Positions 35,201-47,629 of a stretch of DNA of 64,000 nucleotides are shown piece after piece. Positions within the stretch are counted from its first letter, which is position 1, and each line of letters starts with the position of its first letter. The notes below the pieces were generated by a model. It was not told where the DNA came from. It made no database searches and saw nothing but the letters and a program-made list of their open reading frames with translations. The stretch spans positions 806,001 through 870,000 of the forward strand of contig JAIUPQ010000001.1 in assembly GCA_020161145.1 (NCBI GenBank), read 5' to 3'. Position numbers and translations under genes: made by a program. This DNA is from Pseudomonadota bacterium. Lineage in GTDB: Bacteria; Pseudomonadota; Gammaproteobacteria; Burkholderiales; Burkholderiaceae_C.

Positions 35201-36011
35201 CCGGATCGGGCTGCATGGCCCAGGCGAGGTAGCCGCCGCTGGCCGCCACCAGCACCACCAGCACCACCACGAAGACGGCGAGGCTGATCCGTGCCATGGC
35301 TTGCAGCGCCCAGTAGGCGGCCCCCCAGGTGGCAGCGATGAACAGCGTCAGCGGCAGCAGCACCCAGGGTGCGGCCCACCAGGTGGGCAGCCAGCGCATG
35401 GCGGTGAAGAAGCCGCCCGGTGCCTGCGGATCGGTGGCCACCCAGTAGCCGGCCTGGTGCAGCAGCCACCACAGGCCGGCGTCAAAGGCTGCCAGCAGCA
35501 GGCCCGCCAGCACGGCCACCAGGCCCAACTCCACGTGCACGCCCAGCCAGTTGCGCAGATACAGCGAGCCGGCGTGGAGCAGGTCGCGCCCGCCGGTGGG
35601 GATCAGGTAGCGGCCGTTGGCACGCAGCCACCAGGCAAAGCCATGCGCCTTGCTGTCGCCCAGCGCGGCTTCGACGCGGCGGGCGTCATCGGCGTTGGCG
35701 GCCCGGCTGAACAGCGCGCCCAGCATGGCGCCGATGTAGCCGCCGCCCGAGACGGTGGAGAGCAGGTCGAAGCGCAGCAGCAACCGCTGGCGCGCCAGCG
35801 CGGTCAGCAGGCCCAGGCAGAAGGTGGCGCTGCGGATGCCGCCGCCCGACAGGGCCAGGCCCCACAGGCCGCCTTGCTCGGGCAGCTCCAGCGCCTGGCG
35901 CCGCTGCTGGGCTGCGGCGTCGAGCAGGGTGCGGCGTCGGGCCTCGATGCGGTCTTGCGCGTCGGCGCGGGGGGGCGCTGGCGCTGCCGGCGTGGATGCT
36001 GTGTCCTCCAT
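32241..36011 (-). CDS. Very large membrane-embedded patatin-like protein
   Basis: A 1256-residue protein. The patatin lipase site is split: oxyanion loop LSGGGIRSATF (about 55-65) and nucleophile serine in STVSGGGYIGAM (about 88) near the N-terminus, and the catalytic aspartate in FLTDGGHFENTGAYPLL near 680. About ten transmembrane helices occupy residues 155-470 between them. After another hydrophobic stretch (about 885-905) come a Cys-containing region and a Pro/Met-rich linker (about 1100-1150). The 100-residue C-terminal domain (TIYVQIYSEGQRKQALAWAATWQKLGA) resembles SPOR/LytR_C-type folds. The ATG at 36011 has GGAGG upstream. Possible phospholipase. Confidence 0.85.
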   Translation of the reverse strand: MEDTASTPAAPAPPRADAQDRIEARRRTLLDAAAQQRRQALELPEQGGLWGLALSGGGIRSATFCLGLLTALARQRLLLRFDLLSTVSGGGYIGAMLGALFSRAANADDARRVEAALGDSKAHGFAWWLRANGRYLIPTGGRDLLHAGSLYLRNWLGVHVELGLVAVLAGLLLAAFDAGLWWLLHQAGYWVATDPQAPGGFFTAMRWLPTWWAAPWVLLPLTLFIAATWGAAYWALQAMARISLAVFVVVLVVLVAASGGYLAWAMQPDPGMEAASRYLVWAAVGVQGLILALALVLARHTINRPVDGKPAATVGDSLRMGIARNRVTRKLAFWIRASALLLGLGLLDRLAWFWAFEARQLLSLGVGLTLAVAALRAALPLVRDMRPGRMGMGLLLTLAHFAGYALLALVASGWIALVYRVVFSALWLEPDASGAATALAPWASTATWLLLFVPVVTYLLLTGRNVDFLNRSSLHGFYTARLVRSYLGAGNPYRYRDPADPSPIDPLGALAPTADAQGAMASSRPSIHEVTKGDDRPWAEYRPQAHGGPIHLVNVCINQTLDPRGRIFNRDRRGLPLVVASTGHTRVAQEDWAPLPPADHEQPTVGGWTAISGAAVAPGLGNLTRGGVAVLTMLAGLRLGYWWQREAERRCGLLAKSRAMWSELTAQFGGAATERWFLTDGGHFENTGAYPLLAQRANLIVVADCGADPDYQFGDLENLARKARIDLRTELIFQRPTDRAALPGFGSLSDLASATSDASLALARIRYPGDATPSGLMVIVKPSLNAGLAIDILNYHDANPTFPQQTTADQFFSEAQWESYHQLGLALGSLLSGPLLERLLANPMAYMEADHGAVATALAAAAAAPTAPPPSVRLPGWLNGRTVVKSTLGLGAVVTTGVAVWQGLDAWRNTGTQAATQQRAALKELATLWAALPGGAPERGRLAAALVHTADTLCPGGEASWFTDSPLAGRIVAEAWQACTDLPAAERPASCEALREVGIPRAAHDGQIPTCLSLAPDLRPAQRLRQSPYQYGIHRYTEAAPYWLRHPCDPGRALTEYAEDQYETKSAPLYQRDSPRPDLTAQRWPAAGCTLAVTHQPQQPQPLPEPPAQPAPPPQALPTPLPMPMPVPMPAPPPPVGGTAAPAPVPAALPCSGRTIYVQIYSEGQRKQALAWAATWQKLGATVPAVENVVRTARDIGRPPPEPIAASTVRHHDPAGLACAQTLAKPQGWRVEPLSPRLKPSPGVIEVWLAPGRPPQ

Positions 36012-36090
36012 GACCACCTCCACCTGAATTGTTGTCAGAGGTGGCAGGGTAATCCTGCGGCCGGGTGGAGGGAATCCCCCCTAGGAAGGA

Positions 36091-37497
36091 TCAGGCCGGG
36101 GGTGCGATCTGCTCGGCGTAGTCGCTGAGCTGCTCCAGGATGGCCTGGCCGCGCGCGTCGGCGGTTTCGTACAGCGCGTCGATGCGCTCGGCGTACCGGG
36201 CCAGCGTGAGGCTGCCGCCCGCACCGTGGTGCAGCCGCGCGGCGCGCCATTCGGCCCAGCGTTCGCGCTCGGCCTCGGTCAGCAGCGCGGCATGGTGGCG
36301 GGCGCGCCAGCGAAAGGCCAGCTCGTCCAGGCGGGCGTCGTCAAAGCTCATCGCGCGGCCAGGCTCGCGGCGCTGCCGGTCCAGCCGCTGGCGGTCGGCG
36401 CGGCCGATGAAGCCGTCGTACAGCGCCTCGTCCACGTCGCGCGGGCCGAGGGCCTCGCGCCGGTAGACGTCGGGCCAGATGCCGGCCAGCAGCGGCGTCA
36501 CGCGCCGCGCCTCGGGCACGCGCGCCAGCTGGGCGCTCAGGTCGATGCCGGCGGCGGCCGCCTGGGCGTCGCTGAGCACGCGCAGGTTGGCCACCACCAC
36601 CGGCGAGCGGTTGGCATGGATGGTCTTGATGGGCAGCCGCGTCACGCCCTCGGGCAGGTCTTCGCTGCGGGTGTAGAGGCGGGTGCGGATGTCGGCGGCG
36701 TTGAGGGATTCCAGCTCGGCCGGATCGTGCGCCAGATCCCAGACGATGAGTTCGTTGGCGTTGGTCGGGTGCATGGCCAGCGGCCACACCAGCGCCAGGT
36801 GGTTGCGGGCGCTGCCGTACATGGCTGAGGCATGCAGAAACGGCCGGTCCTGGCCGATCTCCTGCCATACCGCGTGCTTGGAGCGCAGCGTCAGGCAGAA
36901 GTCCCAGAGCCTGGGCTGGGCCGCCCGCACGGCGCGGGCCAGGGCGATGGTGGCGCGCACGTCGCTGACGGCGTCGTGGGCGGCCTCGTGGGCCAGGCCG
37001 TTGGCGGCGGTCAGGTGTTCGAGCCTGAACGAGGGCAGGCCGTCTTCGTCGCGGCGCGGCCAGGCCAGGCCTTGCGGCCGCAGCGCGTGCATGGCGCGCA
37101 CGGTGTCGAGCAAGTCCCAGCGCGCATTGCCATGCTGCCATTCGCGGGCGTAGGGGTCTTGCAGGTTGCGCCACAGCAGGTGGCGCGTGACCTCGTCGTC
37201 GAAGCGCAGCGTGTTGTAGCCCACGCCGATGGTGTCCGGCTCGGCCAGCGCGGCCAGGATGGCGTCGGCAAACGCGGGCTCGGGCACGCCGTGCGCCAGG
37301 CAGTGCTGAGGCGTGATGCCGGTGAGCAGGCAGGCTTCGGGCTCGGGCAGGAAGTCGGGCGTGGGCTGGCAGTACAGCGCCAGCGGGGCACCGATTTCAT
37401 TCAGCTCGGCGTCGGTGCGGATGCCGGCGAACTGCGCGGGCCGGTCGCGCCGCGGGTTGACGCCGAAGGTTTCGTAGTCGTGCCAGAAAAAACTCAT
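36091..37497 (-). CDS. sbcB: Exodeoxyribonuclease I
   Basis: 3'-5' exonuclease acting on single-stranded DNA in recombination and repair. The 468-residue protein has DEDDh motifs: HDYETFGVNPRRDRPAQFAGIRTD (Exo I), VGYNTLRFDDEVTRHLL (Exo II) and the HDAVSDVRATIALARAV (Exo III) histidine and aspartate. The SH3-like and C-terminal helical domains follow (NRSPVVVANLRVLSD, LDELAFRWRARH). It overlaps the riboflavin synthase gene by ATGA and lies 79 bp before the patatin gene. Confidence 0.96.
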   Translation of the reverse strand: MSFFWHDYETFGVNPRRDRPAQFAGIRTDAELNEIGAPLALYCQPTPDFLPEPEACLLTGITPQHCLAHGVPEPAFADAILAALAEPDTIGVGYNTLRFDDEVTRHLLWRNLQDPYAREWQHGNARWDLLDTVRAMHALRPQGLAWPRRDEDGLPSFRLEHLTAANGLAHEAAHDAVSDVRATIALARAVRAAQPRLWDFCLTLRSKHAVWQEIGQDRPFLHASAMYGSARNHLALVWPLAMHPTNANELIVWDLAHDPAELESLNAADIRTRLYTRSEDLPEGVTRLPIKTIHANRSPVVVANLRVLSDAQAAAAGIDLSAQLARVPEARRVTPLLAGIWPDVYRREALGPRDVDEALYDGFIGRADRQRLDRQRREPGRAMSFDDARLDELAFRWRARHHAALLTEAERERWAEWRAARLHHGAGGSLTLARYAERIDALYETADARGQAILEQLSDYAEQIAPPA

Positions 37498-38177
37498 GGG
37501 CGCGGCAGTTGCAGCGGGCCGCCCTGCTGGGCCAGCAAGGCTTCGATGGCGGGCGCCAGTGCGCCCAGGCGCTCGTCGAGCACGTCGCGCACGGTGTCCA
37601 CGAAGACCTGGGTCTGGCGCTCGATCTCGATGTTGAGCGCATCGCCCGGCTGCTTGCTGCCGAAGCTGGTCATGCGCAGCGTCTCGGGAATCAGCCAGAC
37701 CTCGAACCAGCCGGCCTGGCGGTCGGCCTCGGCCACGGTGAGGCTGGCGCCATTGATGGCGATATAGCCCTTGGCAAAGATGTAGCGCATCCAGGGCGCT
37801 GGCACGCCGATGCGCAGCACGTGGTTGTTGTCGGGCTGGCGCACGGCCAGCACGGTGCCTTGCACGTCCACGTGGCCCGAGAGCGGGTGGCCGCCGATCT
37901 CGGCACCGTCCCGCGCGGCCCGCTCGACGTTGAGGGCGCTGCCGGGCACGAAGCGGCCCAGCGTGGTCAGGCCCAGCGTCTGCTGCATGACGTCGAAGGT
38001 GGCCTCGTCGCCATGGGTGGCGGTGACGGTGAGGCAGACGCCGTCACAGGCCACGCTGGCGCCCACGGCCAGATCCTGGGTGAAGCCTGGCGGCAGCGCC
38101 AGCGTCAGCGTGCGCAGGCCGGGCAGGTCGGTGAGGGCGGCGACGCGGGCCAGGCCCTGGACGATGCCGGTGAACAT
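37494..38177 (-). CDS. ribE: Riboflavin synthase alpha chain
   Basis: Dismutates two lumazines to riboflavin and a pyrimidine. The 227-residue protein has two lumazine-binding repeats starting MFTGIVQGLARVA and GGHPLSGHVDVQGTVLAV, with conserved ACDGVCLTV and AINGASLTV. The second repeat is somewhat divergent (ADRQAGWFEVWLIPETLRMTSFG). A strong AAGGAGG site lies within the end of the upstream hydrolase gene, and the two genes share one base (TGATG). No other rib gene is nearby; its placement downstream of the NRPS genes may simply be operon sharing. Confidence 0.95.
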   Translation of the reverse strand: MFTGIVQGLARVAALTDLPGLRTLTLALPPGFTQDLAVGASVACDGVCLTVTATHGDEATFDVMQQTLGLTTLGRFVPGSALNVERAARDGAEIGGHPLSGHVDVQGTVLAVRQPDNNHVLRIGVPAPWMRYIFAKGYIAINGASLTVAEADRQAGWFEVWLIPETLRMTSFGSKQPGDALNIEIERQTQVFVDTVRDVLDERLGALAPAIEALLAQQGGPLQLPRP

Positions 38178-39145
38178 CAGGAAACCTCCTTGGGTTGGCG
38201 GGCGATCACGCGCCGGGCCCAGTCGCCCACCAGGGCCAGGATGCGGCGCTGGGCGCTCAACGGGGTGACGATGTGGTCCACGTCCAGCAACAGGTCGGTG
38301 GTGACTTCGGCCATGAAGGGCTGGCCGGCAAAGGCCTCGTGCAACTGGCGCGGGTGGTTGACCTCGAACAGGCCGCTGCCCGAATACCAGATGGCCACCT
38401 CCACACCGCGCGCCGTCAGCGCATTGAGGGTGGCGGCAAAGGCGGCCGGTGGCGGGGTGATGGGCACGCTGTCGCCGGCAAACATGTCGGGTGCGGCCTG
38501 CACATTGCCGGTGGCGCGGCGCACGCGGCCATGCAGCTTGTCGCCCAGCTTGGCGGGCCACTGCGCCAGCGGCGTGCGGCGCCAGTCCAGCCACTGGTAG
38601 CGCAGCCGCGCGGCGCCGGTGACGTAGGCAAAGCCGTCGAACATGGCCAGGCCCACCAGGCGCGGCTCGGCCTCGGCCAGCAGGTAGCCGTTGACGGCGC
38701 CAGAGCAGATGCCGAACTGCATGAAGCGGGCAAAGCCGCGCTGGGCGGTGAGCCAATCCATGGCGGCCTGCTGGTCGCGCACGACCTGGGTCCTGAAGCC
38801 GCCGACCGATGTGGTGGCCGAGGGGCTCTCGCCCAGGCCCGAGATGTCGAACCGAAGGCTGGTGACGCCTTGCCCGGCCAGGGCTCGGGCCAGCTTGACG
38901 TTGACGCGGTTGGGGCCAATGCGCTCACCCACGCCGGTGTTGGTCAGCAGGCAGGCCACGCTGGCGGCCGGCGTGGCCAGCGGCTCGCACAAGATGCCGA
39001 CCAGCCGGCCTTGCGGGCCGAAGCAGGCCACGGATTCGCGGTAGGAGGCCGTCACCTCGGTGGCGCCCGGTTGCCCGGGGCCACTGATCGCCCCTTCGGG
39101 GGGCGGCGAGTCATGGCGGGCGTGGGGGCTGCTCACTTCAGGCAC
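38177..39145 (-). CDS. Alpha/beta hydrolase resembling exosortase-A-associated hydrolase 1 (Cys nucleophile)
   Basis: A 322-residue cytosolic alpha/beta hydrolase: LLTNTGVGERIGPNRV, RFDISGLGESP, nucleophile elbow FGICSGAVNG, acid region (YSGSGLFE) and LLLDVDHIVTP. The elbow has cysteine where serine is normal, as I recall for hydrolase 1 of exosortase-A gene sets. The GTG at 39145 overlaps the partner hydrolase; GTG at 39055 is an alternative nearer the family N-terminus. No exosortase is in the window, so it more likely serves the adjacent NRPS as a thioesterase- or transferase-like activity. Confidence 0.82.
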   Translation of the reverse strand: MPEVSSPHARHDSPPPEGAISGPGQPGATEVTASYRESVACFGPQGRLVGILCEPLATPAASVACLLTNTGVGERIGPNRVNVKLARALAGQGVTSLRFDISGLGESPSATTSVGGFRTQVVRDQQAAMDWLTAQRGFARFMQFGICSGAVNGYLLAEAEPRLVGLAMFDGFAYVTGAARLRYQWLDWRRTPLAQWPAKLGDKLHGRVRRATGNVQAAPDMFAGDSVPITPPPAAFAATLNALTARGVEVAIWYSGSGLFEVNHPRQLHEAFAGQPFMAEVTTDLLLDVDHIVTPLSAQRRILALVGDWARRVIARQPKEVS

Positions 39146-39927
39146 CGTTGGAGCAGCGCTTGCAGCACCGGCGCGGGCACCAGCGGGGTGCCACTGCCGT
39201 CCATGGCGGCCCAGGGCAGCGACTGCGGCAGGCTCTGGTGGCTGACCGTGCCCGCCGGCTGGGCGGCCAGCCAGGACGCGAGGCCGGCGGTCTCGCCGTG
39301 GGTGAGCACGTCGGCGTGGCAGCCGGCGGGCAGGGGCAGATCGGCCGGCCGCAAGGCCTGCAGCTCGGCCGCAAACGCGGGCGAGAGGCCAAAGCCCATG
39401 ACTTCGCCCGCCAGTGGATCGGGTACGGCCTGCAACAGCGCGCTTTGCAGCACGTTGGTGGGCGGAAAGCGCTCGCCCAGGTTGTGCAGGTGGGCCTGAT
39501 GCCAGGTGTGCATCAAGGCCGCGCCATCGAGCACGGGGTCCAGCAACACCAGTTCATGGGTCAGCGCCGGCCCGGCCTGCAAGGCCACGGTGGCGCCCAG
39601 CCGCACCCCCACCCAGACCATGCGCTCGGGCTGGGCGCGGGCCAGCAGCTCGGCATGGGCCAGGGCGGCGTCCTGACGCCAGGCGCTCAGATTGGCCTCG
39701 TCGTCGGCGCCGGCCGAATCGCCGCAGCCCGACCAGTCGAAGCGCATCGCGTCGACGCCCTGCATGGCCAGGCGCTCGGCCAGCACCCGCAGCAAGCGAT
39801 AGGCACGGCTGGTTTCCTGTCCATAAGAGGTGAGCAATAGCACGCCAAGACGGCGGCGCTGGCCTTGCGCGGGGTGCCAGGCACCATAGTGCTGGCGCTC
39901 GGCGGGGCCAAAGAAAAAAGGCTGCAT
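39133..39927 (-). CDS. Alpha/beta hydrolase resembling exosortase-A-associated hydrolase 2 (no nucleophile serine)
   Basis: A 264-residue protein starting MQPFFFGPAERQHYGAWH, with the hydrolase-2 pattern: GVLLLTSYGQETSRAYRLLRVLAERLAMQGVDAMRFDWSGCGDSAG, and WVGVRLGATVAL where the nucleophile serine is replaced by arginine. The fold is probably kept without ordinary hydrolase activity. It starts 8 bp after the phosphopantetheinyl transferase and overlaps hydrolase 1, so the two may form a complex. Function inferred only from neighbours. Confidence 0.8.
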   Translation of the reverse strand: MQPFFFGPAERQHYGAWHPAQGQRRRLGVLLLTSYGQETSRAYRLLRVLAERLAMQGVDAMRFDWSGCGDSAGADDEANLSAWRQDAALAHAELLARAQPERMVWVGVRLGATVALQAGPALTHELVLLDPVLDGAALMHTWHQAHLHNLGERFPPTNVLQSALLQAVPDPLAGEVMGFGLSPAFAAELQALRPADLPLPAGCHADVLTHGETAGLASWLAAQPAGTVSHQSLPQSLPWAAMDGSGTPLVPAPVLQALLQRCLK

Positions 39928-39935
39928 CCGTCTGC

Positions 39936-40542
39936 CTAAGGGCCTCCCAAGGCCAGTGAGAGCACCAAACACCCTGGATTGTATGTGTCGGTATACAGGC
40001 GCAGGCCCTGTACGTCGGTGAGGGTGTCCCAGCCGGTGTGCAGCATTGCCGGGCTGCGCGAGAGGCCGACGCCCCAGCACTTGAGGCAGGCCTCTTTGCG
40101 CGTCCACAGCCGCACAAAGGCCGCCAGCCGCTGGTCTTCGGGCAGGGCCAGCCAGGCCGCGTGCTCAGCGGCCGTCATCACCTGGGCGGCCATGCCGGCC
40201 AGCTCGGCCATGGGCCGTGGCACCTCGATGTCCAGCCCCACGGGCGGGCCGGCGCTGAGCGCCACCCAGGCGTGGCCGGGGCAGTGGCTGAGGCTGAACT
40301 CGGGGCCGCCACGGGCCGCAGGCTTGCCGTGCGGGCCCTGGGTGTAGACCAGGGCAGCGGGCGCCTCGGGCGCCAGCACCCGCCGCAGCGCGGCGTGCAG
40401 GGCCACGTAGGCGGCCGCGTCGCCGGGCCGCACAAAGCGCTGGGCGCGGGCACGCTGGGCGCTGTCCAGCAGCGCCAGATCGGCGAGGGCGTCGATGCTG
40501 ACGGTGGGCAGGGCGTGCAGGGTGACGCCGTCCACCCAGCCG

Positions 40543-40562
<20 letters not shown>
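39936..40562 (-). CDS. 4'-phosphopantetheinyl transferase (Sfp-like)
   Basis: Activates carrier domains by transferring phosphopantetheine from CoA to serine. The 208-residue protein has the family motifs: HGKPAARGGPEFSLSHCPGHAWVALS, VGLDIEVPRP (metal-binding Asp and Glu) and FVRLWTRKEACLKCWGVGL. It overlaps the NRPS 3' end by 20 bp, starting with TTG at 40562; a GTG at 40535 is an alternative. It presumably modifies the three carrier domains of the two upstream genes. Confidence 0.93.
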
Positions 40563-45459
<4,897 letters not shown>

Positions 45460-45480
45460 GAGTTGGCAGCGCTCTGAGGC

Positions 45481-47523
45481 TTATGGGGTGTATTTGATGT
45501 ACTTGCCGGCGCGCGCCGGGTCGGGCACGTACCAGGCCGGGTTGCCGGCAGGGTCGCGCCCCAGGCGGGCGTCGTGCACCGGCGGGTTGTTGGCGTCCAG
45601 CGCGTCTGGTGTGCCGCCAGGCAGCAGGCCGGCTTCCTGCAATTCGCCCACGCTGGCCTGGAAGGCCGCCACGATGGCGGCCACGTCGGCCGGCGTGTGG
45701 GCGGTGGTCAGGAAGCAGGGGAAGTTGTCCAGCAGGTGGATGCCGCGGCTGCGCATCATGGCGAACAGCAGGTCTTGCAGCGGGTGGTCTTCGAGCCAGG
45801 TCACACGCCACAGCGAGGCGAAGTGGCGGATTTCGATGGGGGCGCCCACGATCCGGCAGTGCGCGTTCATCTGCGCGACCATGGCGGCGGTGGTGGCGTT
45901 CAGCTGGGTCTGCATGGCCTCGCCCTGGGCCTTGAAATGCAGCAGCGCGGCCTTGGCGGCGGCCAGCGCCAGCGGGTGGCGCACGAAGGTGCCGGCAAAG
46001 TAGGTGACGCCCACCGTGGGGATGGAGTCGTCGCCGTACTGCCACTGGCCGCCGTCGAGTGCGTCCATGTAGGCGCGCTTGCCGGCAATGACGCCCACCG
46101 GAAAACCACCGCCCACGACCTTGCCGTAGGTGCACAGGTCGGCGTCCACGCCGAACACGGCGCGCGCGCCGCGCAGGTGGCTGCGAAAGCCGGTGATGAC
46201 CTCGTCGAAGATCAGGCAGCTGCCGCTGGCCTGGGTGGCCTCGCGCAGCGCGTGCAGGAACTCGCGTGGCTGCCAGTCAGGGCGGCGGCTTTGCACCGGC
46301 TCGACCAGCACGGCGGCGATGTCGTCGCCATGCTCGCGGATGTAGGCCAGCGCCTCGGGCGTGCCGTAGTCGAGCACGCGGATGTCGCCAAACATGCCGC
46401 GCATGATGCCGGGCGCGGCCGGGATGCCGTGGGCTTCACGGCCGGCGCGCACCAGCACCTCGTCGAAGGTGCCGTGGTAGGAACCCGTGAACGACACCAC
46501 GGTGTTGCGGCCGGTGACCGTGCGGGCGATGCGGATGGCGGCCATCACCGCCTCGGAGCCGGTGTTGCACAGGCCGGCGCGGTCGTGGCCGGTCAGTTCG
46601 CACACCAGGGCCGCCACCTCGCCGGCCAGCGGGTGCTGGGGGCCGATCTCGTAGCCCAGCTCCAGTTGCTGGCGCACCGCCTCTTGCACGAAGTCCGGCT
46701 GCCAGCCAAAGAGGTTCATGCCAAAGCCCGACAGCACGTCGATGTACTCGTTGCCGTCCAGATCCCACATCCGGCAGCCCTTGGAGCGGCCGATGACGAT
46801 CTGGTAGGTGATCTCCTTGAGCACCGGCCGAAAGCCGTTGACCACGCGCGGGTCGGCCATGTGCGGGCGGTGCTGACGGGTGTAGGCCTTGCTGGCCGCC
46901 GTGCGGTCGGTGTAGCGGCGAACGAAGGCGGTCAGCCGCGCCTGCTGACGCTCGGTCAGCGCCTGCGGCTGGGTGTGGATGCGGGCGATGGCGCCGAAGG
47001 CCTTCTTGACGTCGTAGCGCTGGGGCTCGGCAGCCGGCTCGGTCGCCGCCTGTGCCGGTGCAGGCGCGGCCTGGGGTGGCGTGGCCGGCGCCGCCATGGG
47101 CGCGCCGCCCAGCAGCGCCAGTTGCTGCTGCATCAGTTGCATCTGCTGGGCGATGACGGCTTGCAGCAGCGCATCGCCGCCGTCCATGGGGGCCAGCGGA
47201 GCCAGCGTGGGGAGCGCCTGCGGTGCGGGTGCGATTGCGGTGGGCGCCGCCGGCGCGGGTGCGGCCGCGTCGGGCGGCAACTGGGTGTCCAGATAGGCGG
47301 CCAGCTCGGCCACGCTGCGGTGCGACTCCATCAACTGGCGGAAGGTCACCGGCACCTTGAAGGTCTTCTTGATCTGGATGGCGGCCTGCGTCAGCGTCAG
47401 CGAGTCCAGCCCCAGCTCCAGAAAGCTGGTTTCGTGGGCAACGCCCGCCAAGTCGGTGCCGGCCACGTCCTCGAACAAGGCCAGCAGGCGGCGGGTCAGG
47501 TCAGACTGGCGTGGCGTGGGCAT
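45481..47523 (-). CDS. Carrier protein fused to class III aminotransferase (T-AMT)
   Basis: A 680-residue two-domain protein. An acyl-carrier domain comes first (attachment serine about residue 41 in LELGLDSLTLTQ). Then an Ala/Pro/Gln-rich linker (85-170). Then a glutamate-1-semialdehyde-type PLP aminotransferase with NTGSEAVMAAIR, SFTGSYHGTFDE, IFDEVITGFR and PLP lysine about residue 468 in CTYGKVVGGGFPVG. The layout matches the aminating modules of iturin/mycosubtilin-type assembly lines, which aminate a beta-keto acyl group on a carrier. Start at 47523. First gene of the NRPS set; no loading ligase or ketosynthase accompanies it. Confidence 0.9.
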   Translation of the reverse strand: MPTPRQSDLTRRLLALFEDVAGTDLAGVAHETSFLELGLDSLTLTQAAIQIKKTFKVPVTFRQLMESHRSVAELAAYLDTQLPPDAAAPAPAAPTAIAPAPQALPTLAPLAPMDGGDALLQAVIAQQMQLMQQQLALLGGAPMAAPATPPQAAPAPAQAATEPAAEPQRYDVKKAFGAIARIHTQPQALTERQQARLTAFVRRYTDRTAASKAYTRQHRPHMADPRVVNGFRPVLKEITYQIVIGRSKGCRMWDLDGNEYIDVLSGFGMNLFGWQPDFVQEAVRQQLELGYEIGPQHPLAGEVAALVCELTGHDRAGLCNTGSEAVMAAIRIARTVTGRNTVVSFTGSYHGTFDEVLVRAGREAHGIPAAPGIMRGMFGDIRVLDYGTPEALAYIREHGDDIAAVLVEPVQSRRPDWQPREFLHALREATQASGSCLIFDEVITGFRSHLRGARAVFGVDADLCTYGKVVGGGFPVGVIAGKRAYMDALDGGQWQYGDDSIPTVGVTYFAGTFVRHPLALAAAKAALLHFKAQGEAMQTQLNATTAAMVAQMNAHCRIVGAPIEIRHFASLWRVTWLEDHPLQDLLFAMMRSRGIHLLDNFPCFLTTAHTPADVAAIVAAFQASVGELQEAGLLPGGTPDALDANNPPVHDARLGRDPAGNPAWYVPDPARAGKYIKYTP

Positions 47524-47629
47524 GGTGGGCTGCAACGTAGGACATATACCCTTACATTGTCGCAAGCCCAGCCTGTCTGTACACCCACCAGAAGAGGGGG
47601 GTGTGACCTTTGGCGCGGCTTGGGCCGCT
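47524..47629 (-). promoter_or_regulatory. Intergenic region before the NRPS gene set
   Basis: These 106 bp between valS and the T-AMT gene include an AT-richer patch (GGGTATATGTCC on the minus strand) that could serve as a -10 element; no convincing -35 is seen. It is the only sizeable gap upstream of the run 47523-36091 and therefore the likely promoter of that run. Confidence 0.35.

Noticed and set aside
37494-38240. FMN riboswitch before the riboflavin synthase gene
   Set aside because: The gene starts inside the end of the preceding hydrolase gene, leaving no leader to hold an RFN element.
38177-39927. Exosortase A / EPS cluster
   Set aside because: Only the two hydrolase-like genes resemble that system; no exosortase, PEP-CTERM protein, polymerase or glycosyltransferase is present in the window.
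45481-47523. Reading the T-AMT gene as hemL (glutamate-1-semialdehyde aminomutase)
   Set aside because: The N-terminal carrier domain, long linker and NRPS neighbour fit an assembly-line aminotransferase; hemL proteins are about 430 residues and lack a carrier.
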